Source of the DNA: Suilimivivens sp964402925
GTDB taxonomy: Bacteria; Bacillota; Clostridia; Lachnospirales; Lachnospiraceae
DNA: 49,532 nucleotides
Direction of reading: 5' to 3'
Assembly (NCBI GenBank): GCA_964402925.1
Contig: CAYOED010000020.1
Span: forward strand, 1-49,532
The translations under genes and the position numbers were made by a program. Below are positions 1 through 8,505 of this stretch, piece by piece. Every line of letters begins with the position of its first letter. Position 1 is the stretch's first letter. The notes under the pieces are model-generated. The model had not been told where the DNA came from, did not search any database, and worked only from the letters and a program-made list of their open reading frames with translations.

Positions 1-101
1 AAAGAGGCTTATTTTCAGCAGTATTAGTGCGAATTATTTTTACCTTTCACGGCTGAATCACAGAAAAACTTCCTCTATAATAAGTTGAGGCAATTTCTTT
101 G

Positions 102-130
102 TTGTGGGAAATAAGAAGTTGCTATATAAT
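102..130 (+). promoter_or_regulatory. Candidate sigma-A promoter of rqcH
   Basis: The -35 is TTGTGG (102-107) and the -10 is a perfect TATAAT (125-130), with a 17-base spacer. The start codon lies 26 bases further on, behind a GAAAGGAG ribosome site. Nothing else is recognisable in the first 100 bases. Confidence 0.6.
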
Positions 131-156
131 GATAAAGATTGAAAGGAGTTATTGTT

Positions 157-1914
157 ATGGCATTTGACGGAATTACGATTGCAGCCGTTGCGAAAGAGTT
201 GAAGGATTCTCTGCTTGGCGGACGGATCTCCAAAATTGCACAGCCCGAAAGCGATGAGCTGCTTTTTACCATAAAGACATCCGAAGGCGGAAGCAAAAAG
301 CTTCTTATGTCTGCGAACGCTTCCCTTCCACTAGTCTATCTGACAGAAAACAATAAACCCAGCCCCATGACAGCACCCGGATTTTGCATGCTCCTTCGCA
401 AGCACCTTCAAAACGGGCGGATTATCGATATCACACAACCTGGGCTGGAGCGGATTCTCCATCTTCATATTGAGCATTTAGATGAAATGGGCGACCTTAA
501 ATGCAAGCGCCTGATTATCGAACTGATGGGCAAACACAGCAATATTATTTTTTTAGATGAGAATGACATGATCATTGACAGCATCAAACATATATCCGGC
601 ATGGTCAGCTCTGTCCGCGAAGTACTACCCGGACGAACCTATTTCATTCCGCTTACCCAGGAAAAGAAAAATCCCCTTACTCTGGACCGTGTGACCTTTC
701 AAAGTACCATGACCGCCGGAAAGCTTCCTATATACAAAGCTCTTTACAGCTTTTATACGGGCATATCTCCTTTTCTTGCTCAGGAAATCTGTTACCGGGC
801 AGGACTTGACGGTGATCTGTCCACTGCCCTGTTTACAGCGGATTCTCAGGATACACAGATGCTTGACCGGCTCTATGATGCTTTTTCTTCCATGATGGAA
901 CAGGTAAAAGCGGGCGCTTTCTCCCCCATTATTATCTACGAAAACGAAGGACCTGCCGAGTATGCGGCTTTGCCCCTTACTATGTATGAAGAGGCTTCCT
1001 GTAAGGAAATCGCCTCCATCAGTGCTCTGTTAGAACAGTATTATGCGGAAAAGAGCACTCATACCCGTATCCGCCAAAAGTCAGCGGATTTGCGCCGAAT
1101 CATCCAAACCGCTTTGGAGCGGAATATCAAAAAGTATGATCTCCAGCTCCGCCAGTTAAAGGACACGGAGAAAAAGGATAAATACCGAATTTACGGAGAA
1201 CTTCTAAATACTTATGGTTACGAAGTTCCTGCCGGTTCAAAAAAGACCGAAGCGCTTAATTACTATACAAACGAAATGATCACCATTCCCCTTGATCCAC
1301 TCCTTACGCCTTCAGAAAATGCAAAGAAATACTTCGATAAATACGGCAAACTGAAGCGAACCGGAGAAGCGCTCTCCAAACTGACGCTTGAAGTGAAGGA
1401 AGAAATCGATTATCTGGAATCCATTCAGACCTCTCTTGATATTGCCCGGAAGGAAGAAGACCTTACACAGATCCGTGAAGAGTTGATTGCCAGCGGCTAT
1501 ATTCGTAGGAGAGGTTCCATGAAAAAGGTCAAATCTACCAGCAAGCCTTTTCATTATATCAGCAAGGATGGTTTTCACATTTATATCGGCAAAAATAATT
1601 ATCAGAATGACGAACTTACTTTCAAATTTGCCAACGGCGGCGACTGGTGGTTTCATGCCAAAGGCGTTCCCGGTTCCCACGTAATTGTTAAATCAGAAGG
1701 CTCCGTGCTGCCTGATACTACTTTTGAGGACGCTGCGAGACTTGCCGCTTATTACTCCAAAGCAAGGGGACAAGAGAAGGCGGAGATTGATTATACGGAA
1801 AAGAAAAATGTTAAAAAGCCTAACGGAAGCAAACCCGGGTTTGTAGTCTATTATACAAATTACTCCATGATGATCGATTCCGATATCTCACATCTTAAAC
1901 GGATAGATGAATAA
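157..1914 (+). CDS. rqcH: NFACT-family ribosome quality control protein RqcH (FbpA-like)
   Basis: About 585 residues. This is the Rqc2/NEMF/FbpA (NFACT) family. Members bind stalled 50S subunits carrying peptidyl-tRNA and direct C-terminal alanine tailing; older annotations call them fibronectin-binding protein. The N-terminal NFACT-N domain (from MAFDGITIAAVAKEL) is followed by a charged coiled-coil middle (about 300-440). The C-terminal NFACT-R domain contains GGDWWFHAKGVPGSHV, typical of the family. I chose ATG 157 because GAAAGGAG lies 8 bases upstream; an in-frame TTG at 139 has no such site. It is the only large plus-strand housekeeping gene here and is monocistronic, with its own promoter and a terminator right after the stop. 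Family assignment is firm; the tailing function is known from B. subtilis and inferred here. Confidence 0.95.
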   Translation: MAFDGITIAAVAKELKDSLLGGRISKIAQPESDELLFTIKTSEGGSKKLLMSANASLPLVYLTENNKPSPMTAPGFCMLLRKHLQNGRIIDITQPGLERILHLHIEHLDEMGDLKCKRLIIELMGKHSNIIFLDENDMIIDSIKHISGMVSSVREVLPGRTYFIPLTQEKKNPLTLDRVTFQSTMTAGKLPIYKALYSFYTGISPFLAQEICYRAGLDGDLSTALFTADSQDTQMLDRLYDAFSSMMEQVKAGAFSPIIIYENEGPAEYAALPLTMYEEASCKEIASISALLEQYYAEKSTHTRIRQKSADLRRIIQTALERNIKKYDLQLRQLKDTEKKDKYRIYGELLNTYGYEVPAGSKKTEALNYYTNEMITIPLDPLLTPSENAKKYFDKYGKLKRTGEALSKLTLEVKEEIDYLESIQTSLDIARKEEDLTQIREELIASGYIRRRGSMKKVKSTSKPFHYISKDGFHIYIGKNNYQNDELTFKFANGGDWWFHAKGVPGSHVIVKSEGSVLPDTTFEDAARLAAYYSKARGQEKAEIDYTEKKNVKKPNGSKPGFVVYYTNYSMMIDSDISHLKRIDE

Positions 1915-1915
1915 A

Positions 1916-1948
1916 AAAGCGCCTTTCGTTCAGTTCGGAAGGCGCTTT
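1916..1948. terminator. Bidirectional rho-independent terminator between rqcH and the coat genes
   Basis: A perfect 10-bp stem, AAAGCGCCTT / AAGGCGCTTT (1916-1925 and 1939-1948), encloses a 13-base loop. The A-run at 1913-1918 gives a U-tract to minus-strand transcripts, so it can serve both converging genes. Confidence 0.85.
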
Positions 1949-1962
1949 CCTGTATAAAATTC

Positions 1963-2223
1963 TTAAAGTGTGTTGCTGGTAAACAGACTCTTTACATGAT
2001 CTACTTCCGTCTGTGTTGCCTTTGCTGCCGGCACATAATAGGATTTTTCCCTAGCCAGCTTATAAAGTTCTTCCTGTGACTGTTCACAGCTGTTTCTGAA
2101 CTGCTTTAAAGTCTGCTTAAGCTCCTGATTTTCTGTCTGTGCAATCATTTCCCCAAAGCGTACCAGTTCACCGTTGATACCGGTCAGGGTATCTGCTACC
2201 ATTGTCTTTTCATTCATCTGCAT
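1963..2223 (-). CDS. Small CotF-like spore coat protein
   Basis: 86 residues, helical and charged. The start (MNEKTMVADTLTGINGEL) and the stretch around TENQELKQTLKQFRNSCEQ resemble the coat F domain of the ferritin-like spore-coat family. A strong AGGAGGGG site precedes the start; MQM allows initiation at codon 1 or 3. It lies 12 bases downstream of another small CotF-like gene, so the two are co-transcribed and probably form a split two-protein version of the fused CotF of Bacillus. It ends just before the shared terminator. Coat location is inferred from the family; no transmembrane or signal segment is seen. Confidence 0.75.
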   Translation of the reverse strand: MQMNEKTMVADTLTGINGELVRFGEMIAQTENQELKQTLKQFRNSCEQSQEELYKLAREKSYYVPAAKATQTEVDHVKSLFTSNTL

Positions 2224-2235
2224 CTTTTTCCCCTC

Positions 2236-2421
2236 CTACTGCAAAAATTTCATCAACTGATTCTTGTTGTCTATGGCTGATTTTGCCCCTTTTTCAAAGA
2301 ACTGCTTTACCTGTGTATCTGTTGCGCAGGATGCATATTCTTTCATTTTGCAGTGAGTTACATCATAACCGCCAATCAAATGACGCAGGTTTTGTAAATC
2401 CAATTCTGATAAGTTTGCCAT
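2236..2421 (-). CDS. Very small CotF-like / spore coat-associated protein
   Basis: 61 residues, starting MANLSELDLQNLRHLIGGYD. It is helical, has two cysteines (in THCKM and SCATD) and a C-terminal helix ending NQLMKFLQ. This pattern fits the N-terminal half of a coat F domain protein, with the 86-residue neighbour supplying another part. A clear AGGAGG site precedes the ATG. It is first of the two-gene unit. No sporulation sigma-factor promoter stood out upstream. Family call is moderate because the protein is so short. Confidence 0.65.
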   Translation of the reverse strand: MANLSELDLQNLRHLIGGYDVTHCKMKEYASCATDTQVKQFFEKGAKSAIDNKNQLMKFLQ

Positions 2422-2496
2422 AATAATACCTCCTGAAAATATTGTCTCATCCGACGTTTTTATTATTTCCAGAAGGTTTTAATCTATACTGACATT

Positions 2497-4332
2497 TTAT
2501 TCATCAAGCCAATAATCGTCATCCACTTCATCCATGTTCACTTTGATATTTTTATTTTGTATTATATATTTATTTCGTATCTTTTCATTATTCTGTTTTT
2601 CAATTTTTTTAAAAGCCCCGCTCTCATCCTTTCGGTTTTCACTTGCCCTGTCCTTTTTCTTCTTTTTGGTAGAATTACTCTTTTTAGTATCCTCTGTCTT
2701 CATAACGCCGGTCTTTCTTGCAATTCTGATCAGCACATATCCCTTAGGCATGCTGCGCATCTCCTCTTCTGAAATTGCCTTCCACCGTATTATAAGAATA
2801 AAATAAATGGCTGCTCCCACTGCGATTGCAACCGCAAGGGCAAGAATATTGATCTTGCAGAGGTAATAAATCCCATGATAAACACCGAAGGCTGCCGCTC
2901 CCATAAGAACCGACGCCAGGATAGGGCATAAAAACGTCCTATAAACTTCCTGACTATAATGCAAGTGCCGATGTACTGAAATCTGATTTAAAACGCATAA
3001 AATAAAGGAATACAGCACTGTGGAAAACACGTAATAATAAAGACTGTACTTTTCATCCAGAAACAGCATCAATAAAATCATAATTGCCGCATGAAGCACT
3101 ACCGCCACAGATGCGTTGATAATCGGCGTATTCATCTTTCCGATGGACTGCAAAATAGCCTGTGTCAATGTGGAAAGCGCATAAAAAATAATACTCACTG
3201 CCATACAGGACAGCAATATGGAAGAAATATCCAAGGAACTTGGCTGGGGGAAAATCACCATCATGACAGGTCTGGATAATACTCCGATTCCCACTGCACA
3301 GGGAATCGAAATCATCATCGTCACTTTTACCGACTTTGCCACCTTTTTCTTGACGCCATCAATATATCCCTGTGCAAAATCACTGGAAATTCCCGGTATC
3401 AGCGCAGTTGCCATTGCGGATGCCAGTGCAATCGGGATATTGGAAATCTTTGTTCCTTTTGCAACGACGCTTAAATCCGTCGATACCACTGCTTCTTCGA
3501 CCTTCCTAACGCCCATCATAATCTGCTGATAAATCGTGTTATCCAGAAAATTATTGATATTATAAATACCGGTACTCAAAATAAAAGGTGTCACCACCAT
3601 CAGAATCATCTTAAAAATATCTCCATAAGATTCATCCACATGGTTTGTATCCCTCTTGATTCTTCTGCGAATCGTCTTACTGTTTAGTGCATACACCCCC
3701 AGCATGAACAATAAACCTATCAGTACTCCTGCCCCTGTACCGATTGTTCCGCCGGCGGCTCCATAAGAAGCCTGAGTAGTTGCATCCTTATCCGCAACAA
3801 TGCCTACCATCACATATGCCATACCGATGCTGACACCCGCATTGACCAGCTGCTCTACAATCTGGGAGATAGAAGTCTGCACCATCGTCCTGTGTGCCTG
3901 AAAATATCCTCGAAGGACCCCTAATATTCCGCTGAAGAAAATCGTAGGTGCAAGCACCTTAAGGGGCAAGACGGCACTGTCCATCTTCACTAGGAGCCCA
4001 GCTCCAAAAAACACAAATAAGCTGGCAATACCACCGACTACCAGCACATAAATAAGCGCACAACAGAAAATCCTATGCGCATTTCGGTATTCTTTTGTTG
4101 CAAGCCTCTGTGCAATTACTTTGGAAACTGCTGACGGAATGCTATATGAAGATATTAGCAGAACTATGCTGTATGCATAATAAGCGCTATTATAATATCC
4201 GTTTCCCTCATCTCCAATAATCGCAACCAGCGGCCTGTTATAGAGAAGTCCGATTATGCGGACGATGATTCCGGCAAAAGCCAGAATCCCCGCCTGCAAA
4301 ATAAAACTATCTTTCTTTTTCTTGTTCGGCAT
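2497..4332 (-). CDS. SpoVB/MurJ-like polysaccharide or lipid flippase (MOP superfamily)
   Basis: 611 residues with about 14 hydrophobic segments over residues 10-540. It belongs to the polysaccharide-biosynthesis/SpoVB branch of the MOP exporter superfamily (YtgP/SpoVB/MurJ), whose members move lipid-linked wall precursors across the membrane. The N-terminal GLLYNRPLVAIIGDEGNGYY segment and an internal GVLRGYFQ motif are typical. After the last membrane helix comes a hydrophilic tail of roughly 70 residues, Lys-rich then acidic, ending DDDYWLDE; this is an unusual extension. It starts 21 bases after the glgA stop and is probably co-transcribed with it. Whether it is the sporulation-specific SpoVB or a general lipid II flippase cannot be told from sequence alone. 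Confidence 0.85.
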   Translation of the reverse strand: MPNKKKKDSFILQAGILAFAGIIVRIIGLLYNRPLVAIIGDEGNGYYNSAYYAYSIVLLISSYSIPSAVSKVIAQRLATKEYRNAHRIFCCALIYVLVVGGIASLFVFFGAGLLVKMDSAVLPLKVLAPTIFFSGILGVLRGYFQAHRTMVQTSISQIVEQLVNAGVSIGMAYVMVGIVADKDATTQASYGAAGGTIGTGAGVLIGLLFMLGVYALNSKTIRRRIKRDTNHVDESYGDIFKMILMVVTPFILSTGIYNINNFLDNTIYQQIMMGVRKVEEAVVSTDLSVVAKGTKISNIPIALASAMATALIPGISSDFAQGYIDGVKKKVAKSVKVTMMISIPCAVGIGVLSRPVMMVIFPQPSSLDISSILLSCMAVSIIFYALSTLTQAILQSIGKMNTPIINASVAVVLHAAIMILLMLFLDEKYSLYYYVFSTVLYSFILCVLNQISVHRHLHYSQEVYRTFLCPILASVLMGAAAFGVYHGIYYLCKINILALAVAIAVGAAIYFILIIRWKAISEEEMRSMPKGYVLIRIARKTGVMKTEDTKKSNSTKKKKKDRASENRKDESGAFKKIEKQNNEKIRNKYIIQNKNIKVNMDEVDDDYWLDE

Positions 4333-4353
4333 TGCTGCTACGCTCCAAAACTT

Positions 4354-5799
4354 TTAGCCAATCAGCCAGTCATACATCTCCTGATATTTAGCTGCTGAAA
4401 CATTCCACGAAAAGTCGGTCGCCATGGCACGATCAACAATCTTGTTCCACTCACGTTTTTTATCATAAAAAACATGCTCTGCATAACGGATGATTCCCAG
4501 CATCTCATGGGCATTGTAATTAACAAAGGAAAAACCTGTTCCTGTGTTCTCATATTCATTGTATGGTCTTACCGTGTCTGTCAGACCACCTGTTTCCCTG
4601 ACAATCGGAACCGTACCATAACGAAGACTCATAAGCTGGCTAAGACCGCAGGGTTCAAACAAAGACGGCATCAGAAATGCATCACTTGCCGCATAAATCT
4701 TGTGGGACAATGCATCTGAATAATAAATATTTGCCGAAACCTTGTTGTTGTATTTCCAGTCAAAATGCCGGAACATATTTTCGTACCGCTCTTCACCTGT
4801 ACCCAGGACCACAAGCTGGATGCCGTCCTGACACAACTCATCCATAATATATGCAATCAAATCAAAGCCCTTCTGATCCGTCAGTCTGGACACAATACCG
4901 ATCATGAACTTCCGGTCATCCTGTTCCAATCCTAATTCTGCCTGCAGGGCACGCTTATTTTTAACCTTCTCCTTGCGGAAATTCACTGCATTGTATTTAA
5001 ATTCAATATTCGGATCCGTTTCCGGATTGAACTCGTCATAGTCAATACCGTTTACAATTCCCCTTAAGGAATTGCTTCTTGCACGTAAAAGACCATCCAG
5101 CTGCTCACCATAAAACGGTGTCTTGATTTCCTCTGCATAAGTATTGCTTACAGTAGTAATGGCATCCGCATAAACAATCCCTCCCTTTAAAAGGTTGGCA
5201 TCTTTAAATAACTCCAGCTTATCCGGTGTAAAATAATATGGCGGAAGCCCTGTGATGTCCTGTACTTCTTTTATGCTCCATTTTCCCTGAAACTTCAGAT
5301 TGTGAATGGTCATGACAGACTTGATACCGCGGTAAAAATCACTTCCCTGGAAACGCTCCTTTAAATATACCGGAACCAGACCGGTCTGCCAGTCGTGGCA
5401 ATGAATCAGATCCGGTCTGAAATCAATAACCGGCAGGATTGATAACGCTGCCTTGGAGAAAAACGCGTATTTTTCAATTTCAAACAATACATTGTCACTG
5501 TATGGTCTAAAGCCGTTAAAGAACATTTCATTGTCAATGAAATAATATTTGACCCCATCCACCTCTGCGTACATGATGCCAACATATTCATTTTTCCAAT
5601 GGAAATCCATATAGAAATGAGTGATATAGCTCATCTTGTCCTTCATTTGCTGAGTCATGCAGGTATATTTAGGGAGAATTACTCTCACATCGAAATACCT
5701 CTTATCAATACATTTCGGAAGTGAACCCACTACATCTGCAAGTCCTCCCGTTTTAATAAATGGAACACCTTCTGATGCGACAAAAAGAATTTTTTTCAT
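4354..5799 (-). CDS. glgA: Glycogen synthase (ADP-glucose, GT5)
   Basis: 481 residues, the usual length for bacterial GlgA. It adds glucose from ADP-glucose to alpha-1,4-glucan. The N-terminal KTGGLADVVGSLP loop (Lys16) binds ADP-glucose. The C-terminal Rossmann domain has FEPCGLSQLMSLRYGTVP with the conserved glutamate, and ETGGLTDTV. I chose ATG 5799 over GTG 5802 because GGAGGG lies 6 bases upstream of the ATG. No glgC, glgD or glgB is next to it, so the rest of the pathway is elsewhere. Glycogen storage is common in sporulating gut Clostridia and fits the maltodextrin operon 4 kb away. Confidence 0.95.
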   Translation of the reverse strand: MKKILFVASEGVPFIKTGGLADVVGSLPKCIDKRYFDVRVILPKYTCMTQQMKDKMSYITHFYMDFHWKNEYVGIMYAEVDGVKYYFIDNEMFFNGFRPYSDNVLFEIEKYAFFSKAALSILPVIDFRPDLIHCHDWQTGLVPVYLKERFQGSDFYRGIKSVMTIHNLKFQGKWSIKEVQDITGLPPYYFTPDKLELFKDANLLKGGIVYADAITTVSNTYAEEIKTPFYGEQLDGLLRARSNSLRGIVNGIDYDEFNPETDPNIEFKYNAVNFRKEKVKNKRALQAELGLEQDDRKFMIGIVSRLTDQKGFDLIAYIMDELCQDGIQLVVLGTGEERYENMFRHFDWKYNNKVSANIYYSDALSHKIYAASDAFLMPSLFEPCGLSQLMSLRYGTVPIVRETGGLTDTVRPYNEYENTGTGFSFVNYNAHEMLGIIRYAEHVFYDKKREWNKIVDRAMATDFSWNVSAAKYQEMYDWLIG

Positions 5800-5913
5800 C
5801 ACGAACCCTCCAATAATTATTGTTATAGAATATTATACATCATCCCTTGGCTCAATAAAAGATAAATTTACAAAATAATAGCTCTGCCTTATATTGATGC
5901 GAAACAGAAAATA

Positions 5914-5945
5914 CCGCAAAATCATCTTTTATAATGACTTTGCGG
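5914..5945 (-). terminator. Terminator of the Spo0A-like gene
   Basis: An 11-bp stem (5914-5924 with 5935-5945, one G-U pair in RNA) lies 8 bases past the stop. On the minus strand it is followed by UAUUUUCU. It separates the Spo0A-like gene from glgA. Confidence 0.75.
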
Positions 5946-5952
5946 CACTCCA

Positions 5953-6468
5953 TTATTTGTACTGAAGCCTGATTTTATCAGCAATCAATGCAATAAACTC
6001 TGAGTTTGTAGGTTTCCCTTTTCCGGTATTGATGGTATAACCAAACAGTGCATCCAGCGTCTCCATCCTTCCCCTGTTCCATGCCACTTCGATTGCATGC
6101 CTGATTGCACGTTCCACACGGCTTGCCGTGGTCTGGTTCTTTCTTGCAATGGTAGGATAAAGTACTTTGGTGATAGATCCCAGCATATCAGGATCCTCCA
6201 CCGACATCATGATAGCCTCGCGCAGATATTGATATCCTTTGATATGTGCCGGAACACCAATCTCATGAATCATATCTGTCACATCCCTTTCTAAATTATA
6301 AGAAAGCTTCTTGTCCGGTTCTTCGATACGCTCTTCTTTCAATGCAGATTTACTGCCGGAGGGTACTGTTATCATAATCTGGAATTCTCTGTTCATATGT
6401 ATTAATTCTCCCAGAATCTTATATACCTTTTCCGTATCCTCAATTGTCGATAAATTTAATTGTTCCAT
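5953..6468 (-). CDS. Stand-alone Spo0A effector domain protein (no receiver domain)
   Basis: 171 residues. Residues about 57-171 are a nearly textbook Spo0A DNA-binding domain, with IHEIGVPAHIKGYQYLREAI, LGSITKVLYPTIA, the recognition-helix block TASRVERAIRHAIEVAW (114-130) and KPTNSEFIALIADKIRL. The receiver domain, with its phospho-acceptor Asp, is absent. In its place is a 50-residue segment (contains VYKILGELIHMNREFQIMITVP) matching no receiver motif. I chose ATG 6468 (6 bases after GGAGGG) over upstream ATGs at 6471 and 6489, because that ribosome site lies inside codons of the longest frame. It has its own promoter and terminator. It may bind 0A boxes without phosphorylation, or compete with full-length Spo0A; both are inference. 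Confidence 0.85.
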   Translation of the reverse strand: MEQLNLSTIEDTEKVYKILGELIHMNREFQIMITVPSGSKSALKEERIEEPDKKLSYNLERDVTDMIHEIGVPAHIKGYQYLREAIMMSVEDPDMLGSITKVLYPTIARKNQTTASRVERAIRHAIEVAWNRGRMETLDALFGYTINTGKGKPTNSEFIALIADKIRLQYK

Positions 6469-6505
6469 CATTTTCCCTCCATTTTCCAAATATTGCTATG
6501 AATTT

Positions 6506-6534
6506 ATTATAAAATACATGATACGTCACTTCAA
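6506..6534 (-). promoter_or_regulatory. Strong sigma-A promoter of the Spo0A-like gene
   Basis: On the minus strand, -35 TTGAAG (6534-6529) and -10 TATAAT (6511-6506) are separated by exactly 17 bases. This is a near-consensus housekeeping promoter. I saw no 0A box (TGTCGAA) in the surrounding 90 bases. Confidence 0.8.
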
Positions 6535-6559
6535 CTGTTATTCATCGCGCATTTTTCGT

Positions 6560-7441
6560 TCAGTCATTAGGTCTTTTGTAAAATCTTCCCGTAATCTGCT
6601 CTGTTTTCATGATATTAATAAATGCTTTATCATCAACTTCTTTGATTTTTGTCACAACTTTGCGAATCTCATCGCTTCCCACCACGGAATACAGCATATT
6701 GCATTCATGGTTCCGGTAACATCCCGTTCCCTTAAATAAAGTTGCATCATGGTTTGTGATATCCCTAATTTCCTCGTAGACCCTCTGCGGATTTTCGGTG
6801 ATAATAAATAAAGTCTGTTTCTGATACCGCTTATAAAGAAAATGGAGCACCTGTGTGGAGGTAAACTGGAAAATAATAGAATATAAGGCTTCATTCCAGT
6901 CAAACAGCCATCCCGCAATCAGAAGAACAATTACATTAGCAGCAAAAATATAATTCCAGGTATCTATTCCATATTTCTCCGAAAAGAAAATAGCAATGAA
7001 ATCCGTTCCTCCGCTGGTCGCATTTGCAAAAAGGCATAAGCTGATGGAAAATGCATTGATGATTCCGCCGAAAACACAGACAAGAAGGGTATCATTGGTC
7101 ACCGGATAACCCGGCAGAATATCCGTAAGGATACCTGACAGCACAATCATAAGGCAGGAATAACCGGTAAATTTCTTTCCGATAAATTTAAAGCTTATGA
7201 ATACCGGAATTGCATTGAGAAGCAGATTGACCGCTGTAAACGGAATATTAATGTTCCAAAATTTTACTCCTATCTGTTGGATCAAAAGTGTAACTCCATT
7301 GAATCCGCCCGGAATCAAATTTCCGGCACGGATGAAGCTTTTGATATTCAAAGCCATAATACAAGCGGCAAGAACAATCAGACTAAACCGCCTTGCTTCC
7401 TCTAAAATTTTATTTTGACTAAAAGAAGACTGCATCTTCAT
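6560..7441 (-). CDS. YitT-family membrane protein (DUF161 + DUF2179)
   Basis: 293 residues. About five or six hydrophobic helices in residues 18-195 (with GNLIPGGFNGVTLLI and NATSGGTDFIAIFFSEKYG, family hallmarks) are followed by a soluble DUF2179 domain (about 205-290, with GTGCYRNHECNMLYSVV). The family is widespread in Firmicutes; its transport or sensing role is unknown, so no substrate is assigned. It begins one base after the LD-carboxypeptidase stop, so the two are translationally coupled. The 5' end (MKMQ) allows initiation at either Met. Confidence 0.9.
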   Translation of the reverse strand: MKMQSSFSQNKILEEARRFSLIVLAACIMALNIKSFIRAGNLIPGGFNGVTLLIQQIGVKFWNINIPFTAVNLLLNAIPVFISFKFIGKKFTGYSCLMIVLSGILTDILPGYPVTNDTLLVCVFGGIINAFSISLCLFANATSGGTDFIAIFFSEKYGIDTWNYIFAANVIVLLIAGWLFDWNEALYSIIFQFTSTQVLHFLYKRYQKQTLFIITENPQRVYEEIRDITNHDATLFKGTGCYRNHECNMLYSVVGSDEIRKVVTKIKEVDDKAFINIMKTEQITGRFYKRPND

Positions 7442-7442
7442 A

Positions 7443-8486
7443 TTATCTGTACTCCATCTTTATTTTCAATCTGTTATCTTCTGCTGTTACCTTTGCAATG
7501 CTTCCGCTTACAAGAGGCATCATTGGCGGCAAATGTCCCAGATCAATATCCATGATAACCGGAATTCCATGTCTTTGGGCTGTAGGAAGGATTGCTGAAT
7601 ACTGGTCAAGCCCCATCATTTCCTGCCCATAACAGCATAATGGGCGGCCAATCAGAAATCCCTTTACATTCTGGAACCAGCCTGCCTGCTCCATCTGCCA
7701 CATAGCTCTCCGCACGCCAAAAACATTCAGGTCACAGGCTTCTAAGAACCAGATAAGACCATCTTCTTTATAATTATCTGTAAATTCCTTTACTTTATCA
7801 AAACGTGTTCCCAAAAGATTGACCAGGCAGTCCATACATCCGCCAATCAGGCGTCCCTCCATAACGGCTGTATCCTGCTTTGTCATATTCCCTGTCTGAT
7901 CAGGCTGGAAAATCTTCAATGCAAGTTCCTCTGTGCATTGATAAGGCGCCAACGGATGTTCGTCGCCTTCTCTTTCCCATTTTCCATAACTGACTACCTC
8001 ATTTCTCTTCCCGCTCAATAATTCCATGGCGTCCATCAAGGATGGGTGCCACGGCTCCATTCCAAAGGCAGATGCACAGGGACCGTAAATCGCAGCCGTA
8101 TCGCAAAGCGTATTTAAAAGAAACGTCATGTTCGTATTGTCTGAATACCCCATGAACCATTTGGGTTCCACTTCTCGTATCGCTTCAAAATCCACATATT
8201 CCAGGATTTCACACATTAATTCTCCTCCGCCGCAGGAAATCAGACAATCATTGTCTTTGCTCATATAGTACTGCGTAAATTCCCTGCCGCACTCCAGAGG
8301 AGTGTTACTGATTCCAATTCCTTTTTCCACATAACAATTGGGACCCAGATCCACTTTATACCCCATATTTTTCCACTTTTTCTGTGCATTCTCAAAAGCA
8401 GTTCTGTACGGATCCGTAGCGCAGCCAAAGGAGGGCGCCGGAAAACCAATTGTTCCTTTTTCCTTCAAAAAAGCGGGATATCTCAT
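7443..8486 (-). CDS. LD-carboxypeptidase-like S66 serine peptidase (LdcA/MccF family)
   Basis: 347 residues. The S66 catalytic set is visible: Ser115 in FMGYSDNT (nucleophile elbow), Glu249 in WFLEACD and His318 in DLGHLPPM. Family members trim L,D-tetrapeptides of peptidoglycan (LdcA) or cleave acyl-nucleotide antibiotics such as microcin C7 (MccF). At 347 residues it is longer than typical LdcA (about 300) and nearer the MccF-like branch, so an immunity or detoxification role is a real alternative. No signal peptide, hence cytoplasmic. AAGGAG lies 8 bases before the ATG. It sits between a LytTR regulator and YitT in an apparent operon. Confidence 0.88.
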   Translation of the reverse strand: MRYPAFLKEKGTIGFPAPSFGCATDPYRTAFENAQKKWKNMGYKVDLGPNCYVEKGIGISNTPLECGREFTQYYMSKDNDCLISCGGGELMCEILEYVDFEAIREVEPKWFMGYSDNTNMTFLLNTLCDTAAIYGPCASAFGMEPWHPSLMDAMELLSGKRNEVVSYGKWEREGDEHPLAPYQCTEELALKIFQPDQTGNMTKQDTAVMEGRLIGGCMDCLVNLLGTRFDKVKEFTDNYKEDGLIWFLEACDLNVFGVRRAMWQMEQAGWFQNVKGFLIGRPLCCYGQEMMGLDQYSAILPTAQRHGIPVIMDIDLGHLPPMMPLVSGSIAKVTAEDNRLKIKMEYR

Positions 8487-8505
8487 TTCATCTTCTCCTT
8501 TTCTT

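Noticed and set aside
1..100. An RNA gene at the left edge
   Set aside because: No tRNA cloverleaf or stable stem was found; only a promoter follows.
139..156. TTG at 139 as the start of rqcH
   Set aside because: It has no ribosome site, and the GAAAGGAG that serves ATG 157 lies downstream of it.
6469..6560. Possibility that the Spo0A-like gene is a frameshifted full-length spo0A
   Set aside because: Only about 90 bases separate it from yitT, they hold a promoter, and no receiver-like coding is present in any frame.
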